Assembly (NCBI GenBank): GCA_951230915.1
Contig: OX579638.1
Span: 4,420,696 to 4,484,695 of the forward strand
From: Antitrichia curtipendula
Taxonomy: Eukaryota > Streptophyta > Bryopsida > Hypnales > Leucodontaceae
Direction: 5' to 3'
Length of the DNA: 64,000 bases
The position numbers and the translations under genes were made by a program. The notes below the pieces were generated by a model. It saw only the letters and a program-made list of their open reading frames with translations, was not told the origin of the DNA and searched no databases. How positions within the stretch are numbered: the first letter of the stretch is position 1; every line of letters starts with the position of its first letter. Positions 22,662-36,700 of this stretch are shown here, piece after piece.

Positions 22662-25600
22662 AGCTTCCAAAAGGATCCTAGTCTTTTAGGTGTGCATAAA
22701 TTTGCAACAATGCAAATCAAGTATCAACAAGGTTTTACAATAATGAAGAATATACTTACACTTTGTGATATCTTTATGGAATAAAAGATATTTATTGTTT
22801 AAATTCTAATTCTTTGAATTTTATCTTGCATCACTGTAGCATATAACTAGAAATTATGTTTAATTGGTTAGTGTAAATAGGACATCAATGCACATTTATC
22901 TAAACAAACAGTTTATAATGTCTAGTTAAGGTTTTGATAGAAAAGACAAGAGATATTAGCATTTGCAAGAAAATGGACAAACATTGTTGAACTAATGTGG
23001 CTTTTCAATTGGAGATCGAATGAAAAAAAATTATGCTATACACTCTTGTTGTCCTCTTTGTTTCTCATTCCTAATTATATGCATTTAATCCATAAATATT
23101 TGAAAATTGTAAAAAGATAAAATTTATTAATTAGAAGAATAAAACAAACTTGGATTGGTTTGCAAAAAATATCAAATTTTATGGAAACTTTTATAAAGTG
23201 TCACTAATTAAAGCGATGAATCCTTTAATCTTTCAAATTCTTTCGGTAAGTCATGAGATTGTCCCAATCAATTCTTTTTATTCAAGAACAAGATTGCACA
23301 TCAATATATTTTTATTCTGTAATATAACCAATTATTGATCAAAGATCACTTTAGAATTGTACCTCATATGCATTGTCAAAATGAAGCCAAGAAATAATGA
23401 AGATGTTATAAGAATGTAAAGATTGGCACACTAGTAGATGATCTTTCTCTTATAAAAGTTTGTGAGAGCTAATTTTACGGCAAAAGAAGCCATTCTAGAC
23501 CAATGAATAATGGAAGGCAACTAATTTTTGAAGGTTGGACTCTCATATTTTGTTTTTGCTCTTTAGTTTAACCCCTAAAAGGCCAAATGGTTGTTGAATG
23601 ACCAACTGGAAATTCAGATAGATTTCTACAAATTCAATATTGAATAGATCCTTTAGAAATTTTGACATAAGTATAGGTGTGTACCACCTTTTGAAGAATA
23701 TAAATTATTTCCCCAATTAGGTGTCTAAATAAAAAATTATGCTACCAATAGTTTTTGAATAAGGTGGGCAAGTTTAGGCAATATGTGTAAAATTCCTCTT
23801 CTTCCTCTAAAATTGGTAGGTATATAAATAATTTAATGTAGGATGCAACTCTGAAAAATGTGTAGCGCAAGAATCTCACTTTAGAAGGAGTTCAAGTCTA
23901 CTAACCCTATCAAATAAGGTAAGAGGCTTTTTTTTTCTTTTAACTTCAAATGTTGTAATTTTTAAATTTGTATAGTCAAAGTTTTTTCATTTTTTTCCCT
24001 CTCATTTCTACAATAGTGCACTATATATTTGAATGGATGAATTTTAAGAAAATTTATTTTTTTCATTTGCCTAAAAAGTGGCAGTTTTTGACAATCTATG
24101 CCCGAAAGGTATGTTATCCTTTTGAGGTTATCTTTGTTGACTTGCAAAGATTTATTCTATTTTATATATTATTTTATTTTAGTTGATTATTTTGTATTGT
24201 GTCCTATATAAACCTACTTTTTACCCCCTCCATGACCAAAAATATTTTAAAATTCCACTTTCTAGTCCATTGAGAATTTTTTTTTAAAATGATTAATTAT
24301 TTTTGAACTTCAACTATACAAATTGTTCTTGAATGCTATAGAAATTTGTAGATAACATTTTGTAGACTCTTGCAAAATATGTATTGTGATTAAAAAAATA
24401 TTTGATATTTGAAGATTTCTTTTGCCTTTTCGGATAGGGCAATAACTGAAACTTTGATTCCTCTTGGTGTGAAGGTTGATCTAAATGCCTAAGTAAAAGA
24501 AAAAATTTGTACTTCCATGAGGGGGGTACATTTTCATACCTTGAGTTATGGTTAAATGAATTCCAAAAAATTATATTCCAATAGCTAAAGAACCTTGAAA
24601 AAATAATTATTTAGGTTTTGTTTACACCCAAAACAAGGGGGGCCAAAAAATTGAGAAGTCTTTCCCTCCAAACGTCCTCATTTGCCATCAAGAAAATTTT
24701 CCTTTAGAAATTATGACCTTTGGATTGGTATAAACCTCCAAGGACCCATAAAATGGCCATTTTTTTTTTAAATATTTATAAAATAATTTAATAAATAATC
24801 TTATTTTCAATGAAAATTTCCAAAAGTTTAGTCAAATCCACCTTCTTGTGGTGAATTTGACCACAATTCTCAAGGCTCAACATTAGACGTCTTTTGTTGT
24901 CACATAGTATAAATTTTGCTCCACATCATTGGACCTTTTTTGCTTAAATTTGTGACTTCCCATTTCATAGTGTAAAACCATTTTCAATTTAAAAAAAAAT
25001 TCAACCAATCAAACTTGTGGCCCCCTCACTTCTCAATCCAAACTTTATCAAAATTCACAACAAAGTTTTAAATATAGTTTTCCACAAGTACCAAAGAATC
25101 TACAATCTTAGATTGAACACACATGTCCATCAATTTGGTACCATGTAACATACCAACATTTGAGATATTTTTTGAGTGCTAACACCTATTTTTTTCAATT
25201 TTCATATTGAATTGTTTTTATAAATACCAAGTATGTTTTGTTTTTTGTTTTTTTTTATTCTAAATAAAAAATTTATAGATTTTCCACGGATTTTTTCCAA
25301 TGATTTCACATTATAATCAATTTTTTTTCCCAATTCCCCCGGCTAACAATGAACTAACCAATGTTTATCCCCAAACATTGGCACCATGCTACGAAAATAT
25401 CTTTTTGAGGTGTAATCTGTGAGGTTTATTATTATTGTTTGTTTTTGTGTTTATGTAAGAGCATCTCTTGCCCACCATTAAAACATCCACGCCAATAGAT
25501 TTGTGAGATGGTCGTAATGGCTTGGTGAAATTCAATTACAAGTGGCACTTTAGTTGTACATGTAGGGATAGGGCCTATAGATTTATCTTCTTGCTCGGCA

Positions 25601-26255
25601 AAATTTTGGTTTGTGCAAGGGACCCCTTGCCATGGTAGCTCCGTAGAAACCTTACCAAACAATTTGGCAAAATATAAAGAGTCTACAAATTGTCACAATT
25701 GTCATACCTTTTCAAGCTTTCTTGTGAATGCCAATAAATTGAAACTCCTTTTATTTGCACGGAAAGTCTTGTTTTTTTAACATAGAATCTTTTCCTCTCC
25801 TTTTTTTTACAATGGAGGAAAGTCCATTTGAGGTTTGGATTGCCGACTTTGCATTGGGTCTATTGTTTTTTCAAAAGTCATTGAAATGTTCCCCCACCAA
25901 GCCACTTGTGGCTGGTGCTTTTGTTTTTCACCTCTTCGCAATGAAATTTCGTTTCATTTGTTTAAAAAACAAAAACAAAAAAGGTCGCTAGAACGGAATG
26001 AGGTCCACTTCAAAATCTCAATAACTACAGTCCCTGTTCCCGGCTTCCCCATTGGAGATGCCCTTATTAGGCTCATCAGTGCTGCAGCCAGTAGCAGTGG
26101 AGATGCTCCCACTGTGGAAGCATGGAACTCCGCCGCCTTGAGTGACCAGAGTAACTTACCTTATGTTGTCGACCCAAGGCGGGAACCTGCCAACCAGGGG
26201 ACCAGATACTAACTGCAGTTCATCGTGGATCACAGACTTTTTGACAGCCTGAGGA
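22662..26255. other. Long AT-rich spacer with one coding-like patch
   Basis: It has a lone TTAACCCCTAAAAGG terminus at 23573. At 26010-26212 a plus-strand frame becomes GC-rich and reads VPVPGFPIGDALIRLISAAA through NLPYVVDPRREPANQ before a stop. It may be a gene fragment, but I cannot name it. The rest shows nothing. Confidence 0.4.
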
Positions 26256-26278
26256 GACCGACCGACCGACCGACCGAC
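26256..26278. repeat. (GACC)n microsatellite
   Basis: Nearly six uninterrupted GACC units. It follows a GC-richer stretch. Confidence 0.9.
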
Positions 26279-26328
26279 TTCTAGAAAAAAAAATTAACAA
26301 GAAGAAAGGCATTTGCACTAACTCATGG

Positions 26329-26654
26329 GTATAGGAGGTCCATGAAGCACCCATTTAAGAGCTCAAAATTAATTTGGGGAGGTTGAACTATATGGAATAA
26401 TTTTTTGGGAGTAAATTTTCATTGAAAGACAAATGAACTTGGCATTGAATCCAATTTCTTTTATATTTTTTGGAACTTTGTGAAATTAGTTATGAATTTT
26501 TGAAGTTTGAAATGCAGTGGTCACTGAAAGCATCCATGCCACCTCCTGAAATACCAACACTAACTATACATCGTTGGTGCTATGAAAAAGCAAAATGTAC
26601 TTTTGTGTGAGAGGGTGCTTTTAGAGCCCAAACACTTTGTAGACCTCCTACCTC
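26329..26654. mobile_element. TIR element, copy 2 (about 326 bp)
   Basis: The left end GGTATAGGAGGTCC pairs with the right end GACCTCCTACCTCG. The interior matches the 7437 copy in the same order with many substitutions, showing that both are old copies of one family. Confidence 0.55.
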
Positions 26655-28861
26655 GTACATATTTGTCCAAGTAGTACATGGAACACTAATTTATCAAAGT
26701 CAAACTATCTTAAATTAGTACAGGTTGAAATAATTATACCATATTGCACCAATATCCAATATTTAAAAAAATTGGATGACACTAATTTTTAAGGTGATGC
26801 TAATTTCTCCCCCTTCCCCCCCTTTACTATCATGACAAATCAATGTATTAGAGCAAAGGAGATAGTGTGTACTATTTTTCCTTCTTATATTGGTTGTTAT
26901 TAAAAAGTCAAAGAAGTTTCTCTGTCCTATTCAGTTGAGGGTTCTTGTATTTTACTTTTGCAATGAAATTTCTTTCAATTGTGTAAAAAAATTAAATAAT
27001 TTTTCCTACTATTGGGATGGCTCAACTATCTAAGCTTCATAGACCAAGATGACATATTCTATTGTTGATGTCTTCGTAAGGAATTGGACAATATAAAGAG
27101 CCAATATGTACCTTCCCCAAGAAATTCTCAAGTCCCTATATGACAATGAGGTCATTTGATCACTCTATCATAATTGGGTGGACTATGGTGGTAAGCATGC
27201 AACGAATGCCTAGGTTCAAACTCATGATCACCTCACTAGTATGCCACTACCAAAGTCACTAAGTCAAAGCCACATGCACCTTTGAAAATTCATAACTTAT
27301 TCATATGGTTTCCAAATAATGCATACTAAGGTGAGTTGGAATCCTCTTTGAGTTGCTAGTAAGATCTAATATGCTTAAGAATAGTACCTATGCTCAATTG
27401 TAATTATTGTTGATTATAGGTGTGCATATATTTTTACTCATCCAAACTGACTACTAATCATTGCATTAAAATAGTTATCTTTTGTGTGAATGTTGGGATA
27501 TATGGTTGCTAATTTTGGAATGATAATAGTGATAACAATCAAGTACCACAAAAAAAGGCTTTGTCCTTCCCAAAAGATTCTATGCATGACGCTTCATTTT
27601 ACAACTCTTTAAAATGACATTTTATAGATTCCTTTACAATATAAGTCCTTCAATTTAGAAGGAAAAGATAAAAATAAATAAACTAGCAAAGGAAATAAAT
27701 TTTAAATAACCTTGCAATTGAAGTGATTGAAGAATTTTAACTTTTTGGGATGTAGACTATTCAAGTGTGCCTAGCTATAAGTTTGTAAGTATTAATACCC
27801 AAAAGATGCAAGTTTTGCATTTTTTAGATACATATGTATACATATGTGACAAAGCATTGCGTTTGGTATTAACAATTAAAACATTTATTGTTGGTTTTTG
27901 ATAAATTAATCCCCCCCTATTTGTAATTTCAGATTACAACTTCAGATGCAATTGATATGGAATATTGTCGTATCCATATCCGTACCTATATTATATATAC
28001 ATACATATTTGTATTCCTATCCTAGAGCAATTGCCAAGATTGCCTCTTGTGAAGGCGATCAACAATGATTTTTTATTTTTTGAAATAGAGAACAATAGTA
28101 ATCAAGAGGGAAAAGGAGGTGGGGGTGTGTTCTAAAAGATCAACAACTCTAAATTTTTGCCAAAATGGTGCGTGTATTAACTGAATTAAAGAACACCGTT
28201 TGCATCTTTTGAATACATAGTTTAGATAGTGGCTACTTTGGATGGCCAAATAGAACTAGCTTAACCCCAAACAGGGTTATCTTGTCGGACATGTTCGGAG
28301 GTATTGGTGACATGTTGGATATCTGACGTCGTGTATTGTATGATACAAGTGTTGAACAAACAAAAATGAGGCGTCACGTAGAAATTTAGGGCTTCAATTT
28401 TTTAACCTCGGGTTGCTCGAATATGTCTTATGTAGCTGGTTCTCAGGAGTGATGTGGAAAGAGAGAACCACGTCATCTAGGGAGACTTCGAGTCAGGGCG
28501 CGTGTAGGTCTAAGTTGGACGATCGTGGGTCCAAAAATCAGGGCGACTTCATGTTTAGGGTGTAGGGCGACTTCTGATATAGGGACAACTGCGGATTTTG
28601 GATCCGCCCCTACCCGATGTCGCCCCTACCCAATGTTGCCCCTATCCACGGTCGTCCCTCCATGTCAGACTTGCATGTACCCGTGAATGTGCCATGGGGC
28701 CGCTACATGGCATCCAAGTGGTTTGGGAAGCGGAAGAATTTTTTTGAAAAAGTCAAAGGTCAATTTGACTTTGTTGGACGTCGCGGAGGCTCTATTGGAT
28801 GTCGCGTGACATCAGGGACGTCGCATGTCCCGATGTCTGGGAAGACAACCCTGACCTCCAA
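26655..28861. other. Spacer, no gene
   Basis: 27285-27420 resembles 61085-61265 (TTTGAAAATTCATAACTTATT, AATAATGCATACTAAGGTG). The GC-rich patch 28440-28860 holds the 16-bp repeat and a short unconvincing frame. Confidence 0.5.
28603..28665. repeat. Degenerate 16-bp tandem repeat
   Basis: Units such as CGCCCCTACCCGATGT, CGCCCCTACCCAATGT and TGCCCCTATCCACGGT follow each other four times with growing divergence. They sit in a GC-rich patch (28440-28860) with repeated GGGCGACTTC. Confidence 0.6.
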
Positions 28862-29796
28862 AGCCCTAAATTGCGTTTTTTGACAATATAGTGACATTGG
28901 GAAGTTCACTATGAATGAATTTTTTATTTTTTTTCTTTAAAATCTTCACACAACATGTACCCAAGGAGTATCTTTCAGACCCAACAATTTCCATAGCTTT
29001 TGACTACATGGTTTAAAAGCTATTATATGATATATAGTTTTCAACAAAGTGTGGGCAACTTAGGCAATAAAAAAACTTCTTTAAAAAACATTTTATTAAG
29101 AATTAAGAATTTGAAATTGGTTTTATAGATTTATATTTATGTAGAAAGATTTGAATCATTCCATTTTGATTAATGAGAGGAAAGTTATAGGAGTTTTAGT
29201 TTGGGAGTAGTTTGCATGTAGTTATGGAATTTCTATTCTAAGATAAACTTTAAAGTCCTTTATTTAACTCAATTTTCAAAATTTCAGGAAAAAAATAAAA
29301 ACATTAGGTGTAGATTTTTTATTACAACATTACAAAAATTAGGATTGGCATTTTTTAATTCCATAAATAAATTCTTAACAACTTCGTATTTGAATGGTTC
29401 TTACTTCTTTCTACTTACTAATTTTTTCCTATATATTGTACAATTCAAAATGATCTGAAATTTTTTAGGCATGTAGTCAAATTGACTTGAAGAATGAATC
29501 CAAAGAATTACCACCATTTTGAACTTTTTTCATACAAATGTGACCTTGTGAAGTGCAACTGCCTGATTTTTCGTAGGGCCCAAAAAAGGATTTTTGTCAC
29601 TTCAAACACTAATATCTTGCAATCTACATGTGGAAATTCTGAATTTTTTTCTACATCTTCTCAATCTAGCATACTATAAGATCCTATGGTTACATGTTTC
29701 CACAAATGTTTTTTTTCTAAAATTAAATACTTGTACTAGAAATGGCAGGCTTAGAGCGTTTGGATGAAAACATAGTCAAAAACCTTTAGGGGTTAA
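28862..29796. mobile_element. TTAACCCC-family element, opposite orientation
   Basis: The right end is AACCTTTAGGGGTTAA. The left terminus is decayed (AAAGCCCTAAATTGCG) but is followed at once by the family blocks GACAATATAGTGACATTGGG and TTGACTACATGGTT. The interior (TTCCATTTTGATTAATGAG, CATACAAATGTGACCTTGTG, AAGATCCTATGGTTACATG) aligns end to end with the other copies. Confidence 0.65.
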
Positions 29797-31062
29797 ATGA
29801 CTAATGAGAAAAGTTAATAAGCTTTTCCAACATTGGTTACTTAAATTGAGTCAATGATTGCTGAAATTGTTCCACCCACAACAACTCAAGGACATGTGGA
29901 ATTTGAGATTGAGTTTAACTTCAATGTTACTCTTAAAGTTGACCTTAAAGATGGAGTATATGGGCACTATTTTACCTACACACAATGAACTAGAAAGAAC
30001 AATGAAGAAATTGCATCTAAAGTTGAATAATGTTTGTTTCCTATTACAAATAGTTCATCTACAACTTTAATAAATATCAAGCAATACTTAGAGCAACAAC
30101 ATTGTTGCCATACTAGTGCTCTACTAGTAGTTGGTAAGCTTGATATGATTGATAATGATATCACAAGTCTTCTTTGTCAGATTGAATCCTACTCTAGACT
30201 AAATCTTTACTTTCATTGAATTTTATTTTTAATATTCAATTGTGCAGAATGCCTTTACAACAATTAATTTCAAATCATCTTATGTGGATACTAATTATTT
30301 GTTTATAAGTAGTATGAGTAGACCTTCTCCCTCTATAAAGCTAGATTTATTGCGTCATATCTACTAGTTACATTTTTTCAACTTCCACAACGTAAATTTT
30401 AATCAGGTTTGATTGTACAATAACCCTTCACCCACAAAGTATTGCTAATTATTTGATTTTCCTTCCTTTTGGTTCTTGAGAGGGAGATTTAGTGCTACCC
30501 AAATACCTCACATGAATTCCAATAATAAGTCTTTTGTCGGAGTTCCAAAGAAATAAGATAAATACACCTAAAACCAACACACTAAGAAAATATAGTAGAC
30601 GTCTATATTTAGGTGCATAAAATGTACAAACAATGTTGCTTTAGGGTGCACTAGTTTTGGGTGTACAAATGTTTTTTGGGGGCGTCTTGGAATTCAACAC
30701 GTTATGCCAACAGCCCATACTGCTGATGTGGCAGATTAATCCTAGTTGGACTCCCACCGAGTTGGCATGCAGGGGTCCTGGTTCTTTCGTCCAATCGCCA
30801 TGAGTCTTGCTGCGCAATCTTTCCACCGGAGCTGGCAGTCTCTTGGTTGTGCTGCTCAACCCCCCGCGTCCAATTCTGCTTTTGATCAGTTCGAGAATCA
30901 CAATCAGCAGTCAGTGGCAATTTAGGGTTCGCTGCTGTTGCGATCCATCATCTGTGTTGCGCTCGTTGCAGGGACTCGGTTTCTGTATCAATCCAAAGTC
31001 TCTCTACACGAGTTTACTGAATAGAATTGATCACTGCCTACGTATTTGATCGTTTTTTCACA
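29797..31062 (+). other. Upstream region of VPS2
   Basis: AT-rich to about 30640, then balanced composition to the start codon, fitting promoter plus leader. Frames on both strands at 30641-31049 are short and have no recognisable domain. No TATA element can be assigned with confidence. Confidence 0.45.
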
Positions 31063-33758
31063 ATGAGTTTCAATTTGTTTGGGAAGAGGAAAACTCCCGC
31101 AGGTATGTGATTGCAACATCCTTGATTATGTCTGCCGTCATTTTTGTTCTTTCCGTATTGTATCAACCCTAATTTGCCACAGTTGGTGGTGAAACTCGAA
31201 ATGCGTTGTACAATGAAGGAACTGTTTAGTGAGTCTGCGGATGTGCTCTGTAGAGTGGTTAGGGTTTTCAGCTTTTTGGCAATTCGTGATGCTGTAGAGG
31301 AATTGAATCGAATCATCGATGGTTTAGGTTCAATTCTTGGTCAGTGTTGCTTTTCAGCTTCTGTAGAAGCTGGGATATTATCTTATTAGGTGACTTCAGT
31401 TTTGAGCTTCGACTTTGTGACTTCAATTTGTTTGTGATTAGTCTGATTAGTCTCACTTAGGATGTGTCATGTCGACTTTTGGTTGAGACTTGAGATTGTT
31501 GAGGGAAATGTGGACATTTTCAGCTATGCCAATACCAAGTGGCAATAAGGTATGCTTAGCATTTTTGCTTAGAATTTTTTCATTTGGCTGCTAGTTATCC
31601 GGATCGCCAGTGGCATATTGAAGGCATTACTAATTCGTACATGTTTGCCCTAAATCTCTCTGTTTTGATTCTTTTCTGGATTTGGATTTTGCCGACTTTG
31701 TATGAGTGCTAGTCAAAGCAGAGTCGAGGATTCCTAATCCTGAAGATCAGGGCATGCTAATTGGTATCGCAGAGGTATCATCGTTTATTGTTCTTCTAGA
31801 ATGGATTGAAGAACACGTACTGAAGTTGATAGTGGTATGAAGTAGTTCAAGCTGCCTTAAGCAACTGAAACGTCCTTTTTCTTTTGTTGGCCTGAACTGG
31901 ATTTGAGGATTGTAAGTTAGCAAACATCTGGTTTTGTACGTGAGTTTGCGAGTAACGTATCTTCGGTTGTTTTGCACGACAGAGCTTCTGCGGGAAAACA
32001 AACGTGCACTTGATAAGTCTATTCGCGAGATAGAACGTGAGAGACAAAATCTACAGAATCAAGAGAAGAAGTTGATTATGGAAATAAAGAAGACTGCCAA
32101 GCAAGGCCAGATGGTGGGTTTTCCGACCCATTTTAGGGGATGTGGAGCTCAAGCTCTTGTTTGTGCTGACGTGTTCTTGCCACCAGATTGCATTGTTAAG
32201 TGGTGATGTTTGCCAGCTATTCAGGTCAGAACAGTAGATTAACTGAATTAGAAATAGGGAGAGAAGCCTGATGACTTTTGAAACTCTATCTTTAACTACG
32301 GCAGCCTGGATGCTTTCTGTGTTAGTTGCAAACTAGCTCTTGTCGACTGTATCCATGCATGGGTTAACACTTCAATTTTGGCGCAACCTTCCTAGGGCGC
32401 AGTGAAGGTGATGGCCAAGGATTTGATTCGAACCAGACATCAAATCACCAAGTTCTATGGCCTTAAATCACAGCTCCAAGGCATCTCCTTGCGCATTCAG
32501 GTGAGTGATTGTGCTGTAGTTGAGGTGGTGTTTCTGCAAATAGTTGGAAAACAGACGATGTCATTAGGATTTTCAGCCTCTGGTATAACCTCATGCTCGA
32601 GGCAATCGTTTCCTTGCATGTGGCAGACGTTGAAGTCAACACAGGCTATGGCGGAAGCAATGCAAGGCGTCACCAAGGCTATGGGGCAAATGAACAGGCA
32701 GCTCAATTTACCAGCACTGCAGAAGATTATGCAAGAATTTGAAAGACAAAATGAGAAAATGGAAATGACAACTGAAGTTATGGGTGATGCCATTGATGAC
32801 GCTTTGGAGGGAGATGAAGAGGAAGAGGAAACTGATGAGCTTGTGAGCCAAGTTCTTGATGAAATTGGTATTGACCTTGATTCTCAGGTAATCCAGCTCT
32901 CTCTCACTCGTGTCATCTGTTTGATTTTGTATGGGCAGCATTTATTCAAGGTCATGGATGACTCTCTTTTAACCCATTAACGCCTCAATCCTTTTTTGAA
33001 ATTTTGCACATTTTTGCTTATATCTTTGTTCAAAATATCATTTACCGAAATTTCATGAAATTGGTCATTAAGGAAGGTTGCCTTTTCAAGATTCAAGTGT
33101 TACATTGGATGAATGAGAAGTTGTTTGGACGAAACAGCGCCTGCAAGCCCTCTGTTCATCGTCCAGAAAATGGACGTCGGAGCGCTTAAGAGTTAATAGT
33201 GAAATCGATTTAAGTATCTGTCGTCGAGTCTCGAATATCAATAATTTTTAGTCGTTTCTTTATTGGTATTTAGACGGCAATTCCACTGAGGTTCTGCATT
33301 GACGGATTTGAGAGTGAGGTTTTTTGGATATGACCACATTGGTGATCCAATTTGTCCTTGGAATTGTGTATTTGCGAGCTCCTTGTGGGCTAGCTCGTAT
33401 TGGGGTTATTAATAATGTTGGATATACTTTTGCAGAAGAAGAGTTCTGCATTATGTAGACTAGCACCTTCTTAACTTTCTCTTTTCTTTTTGAGCTGTGC
33501 ATTATTTCCTTCTTCAACATAATTCTTACAACGACAGCAATGTAGTATGCCCCTTTGAGCACAGACGGTGTCTTATATTTGCTTGCATTCTGGGTGGGAT
33601 TTCAGTTGATGAGTGCTCCAGCTCATGCGACAGCAGTTCCTGCTCAAGCTACACCATCGAAGACTGCTCAACCTCAGGGAGCAGGCGGTCCACCAGCGGA
33701 TGATGGAGGGATCGACAGCGATCTACAAGCTCGACTTGACAACTTGCGCAAAATGTGA
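31063..33758 (+). CDS. VPS2: ESCRT-III subunit VPS2/CHMP2A homologue (5 exons)
   Basis: Exons 31063-31102, 31983-32113, 32396-32500, 32627-32887 and 33606-33758 join in frame to 229 residues; every intron is GT-AG. The protein opens MSFNLFGKRKTPAE, followed by ELLRENKRALDKSIREIERE, the very conserved basic first helix of VPS2/CHMP2. Then come KVMAKDLIRTRHQI and TQAMAEAMQGVTKAMGQMNR (helices 2-3), an acidic EGDEEEEETDELV stretch, and a C-terminal DLQARLDNLRKM that fits the MIT-interacting motif (MIM1) bound by VPS4. The length is close to that of plant VPS2.1 proteins (about 225). Known family role: VPS2 with VPS24 caps the ESCRT-III polymer on endosomes and recruits VPS4 for multivesicular-body sorting. 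The Ala/Pro/Thr-rich linker before the MIM is the least conserved part. The start was chosen because it gives the family N terminus directly before a GTATGT donor. Membership of the VPS2 family is certain; which plant paralogue it matches is not. Confidence 0.95.
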
Positions 33759-36700
33759 GGCCATCAGTTGCGCTGTTGCTTACATACTATTCTTCTGCAT
33801 CTTCCTCTTAGACGCAATCCAGGTCTTTAGCAAGTTTTTCAATTGTTTGAGACAAGTGACTGGGGCACAAGAAACAATACCATTGTTAATACCATTTCTC
33901 TGTATATTAGGGGTACCATTTCTCTGAATTGGGCCATTGCTTTGTTTGTTGTTTTTGGCATTGATTACTTCAAATGAATATACTGGAGATTTGGATGCCG
34001 TCTATTCTGTTTTCTTTAGAATATTTTCTTTCGTCTGGAGATAGTTTTAGTTTACTTTTTACTTCTCTGAGGTTGAGCTTGTAGCTCTCAGAATTTTATG
34101 TTGCTGCCAGCAGCAAACACATGCTTTTGCTTCTATTTTTATTTTTCAGATCTAACATAAATTTTTTCATTCAATTTCTGAGTTTTGCTGAATCCCTTGT
34201 GTCGATGTTACTGTGGTACAAAGTAAGTAGGGAGCCCATTGTGGACCATTTGGTCACTGTGCATAGTTCCACTTATTAGATTCACAATTTTTTTCTGCAA
34301 AGAATGCAAATCATGGAATATTTCACATGTATTTTGGTCAACTCATTTTTGGAGAAGGAAAGACATATCAAAGGTGGTCGAAGCTAAATCACATTGTGGA
34401 CCCTAGAGCAGGGACTACTCTTGCCCTTTTGGATGTTAATATGGCTCTCTTAATTCTCTAAATGGTTCCATTGGCAACTCTTTTATAATGTCCCTTGGAT
34501 TGTAGAATAATGAATAAACCTTTTTGCCATGTGTAGATGTTCATTGAATTTATAAAATGATGACTTTTCAACTCAATTCCAAACCTTTGAGCCCCAATTC
34601 CAACCATTTGAACCCCAATTCCACACTCTATGCAATGTCTACTATATTAAGATACATTAACATAAGCTTCTTGTTAAATTTTTTCAGTTATTGTGTTAAT
34701 TTGGATTTTTTTTAAACAATAGTTTTGATGCTTAAAATACATTTTAGTGATTATAGCATAAGGTGCAAATTTGACATTTTCCTTGGATTCTTTGAATGCC
34801 ACTCTTCTCTAATTTTTGTATGTCTAAAATGTAACTTTGTAAAATAATTTGGTGACATAAGTTCAAAAGTGACCACCTCCAAAATAAATAAAAAAGAAAA
34901 CTTATAGTCTCTATTGTGATATACAAATGCTTGTTTTCATTTCAAATTTTCTACTACAAACCAAAGGAATCACAAAGTATTATAGATAGCAAAAGATAAA
35001 TAATTGTGATTACATTAATATTTTGATTTGTTCTCAATATGTATGTAGCAAAAATGAATTAATACAATAAACACTCTAAATATGTTGACCCTTCATAGCT
35101 AACCACTTTACATGAGCATCTTAAAAGTCTATAAATTCTATTGGAAAATGTATCATTTGCGTGCTTCCAAGTCTTAAGAGTTTAAAGACATTGTAAATAA
35201 CTTAATGTTGTTTTGAGTTTAAAAGCCTCTCTAACACAAAGTTGCGCTAGTTGGAATTGTAAGCGCAATGGGCCACAATTTGGTCACAAGAGGATATCTT
35301 TTGACATAATCTACATTCACTAGAACAAATCCACCATTGATTGAAATGGTTTTGAGTGTTAATTCTATGTTAGTTTCAACACAATTTTGTGTTAGTGCTT
35401 ACACAAATTCAAAACAAAAACATTTCATTTTAGGATCAATTTGTACTAGTAATTGGAAGAATACAAATTTTAAGCTTGGTGCATTATTTTTCAAGCTTGC
35501 AAACAAAATATGAATCGCATTATAAAAACTTTGAAGTTGTAATTTAAATCATGTTCATTAAAAAAATTGATACCTCAATATGAGAATGAGAATTTTAAGA
35601 GGGGAGATAAACTTTGAAGCTATAATTGAGCATTGGTATAAAAAATTCTTTAATTATCAACAAAAGAAATGAGACTTAATAGCTTAGTTGCATTGAAAAT
35701 CTTTAAGTTTAGAAATTGCTTTGCAAAGAGCAGAACATCTTGGTTACATATACTTGTGCAATTTCTTGGTACCCACAAGTTGGAATTCAATTCTTATAAT
35801 CCCAAGAATCCCAAGAATGAGTGCATCTAGTGTGGTTTTATTGACTATAGGTTGCAAACTTCTTGCCAAACTTAGATTGGACCAAAATCAAATGGATGGA
35901 GAGCTCCCTCCCTCCTTTTATTAAGATCTCAACTCCAATTGAGCTCTTCTTTATCTCTTCCAATATCTGTACCCTATCCTTACAAGTCATGCTTGAATGC
36001 CTCGAGAAATGCATGATATCCACTTTGCACTCCAAGGCCTATATTTTCGATGGATTTAAGAAGTTCAATTGTAAAGCTTTTGCTTAAAGGGAGGCACAAT
36101 ATGTATCAATCTTTTGTTTTGGTTGTCAGAAGGGCAATCTTCCTAATTTTTTGAGGTTCATATGAACGTTCTCATTTGGGGAGGGTCATAGAATATTTAA
36201 AACATCAAATAACACCTATATGGTTTTTAATTTTGTACCTTGATAATGGGACCTTAAGTGAAAAGAGTAAAAATAAAAATAAATTTTTTATTTAACTTCA
36301 AAGTTTGTCACCATCCAATTGTAGTGAGTTGTATAAATAACATTCTTCAACTTAGTTAGAATAGTGGACCTTTGCCTCCTATGAATAGAGGTTCCTTTTA
36401 CTATTGAAAATCTAGAATTCAAGCTTGTCCATGAATCATAGGCCCTATTGATTCCTTATTTCAAAGTGTTTTATGGGCATTTAATAATTAATCTCAATTC
36501 TAGACTAGTTTTGGACATATCAACAAAAACCCATAATAAACAAACTTGGGTTACATAACCCCATATGTCTCAATATCCTATATTTAATATCCCCTACTAG
36601 CATTTATTATCAAGTAGATTGAGTTGAAATCTAGTAAAAAGTGCCTTGCAATTTGATTCTTGTATTTGTAATAGTAGGACTTTTGCAATGAGTTAGACCC

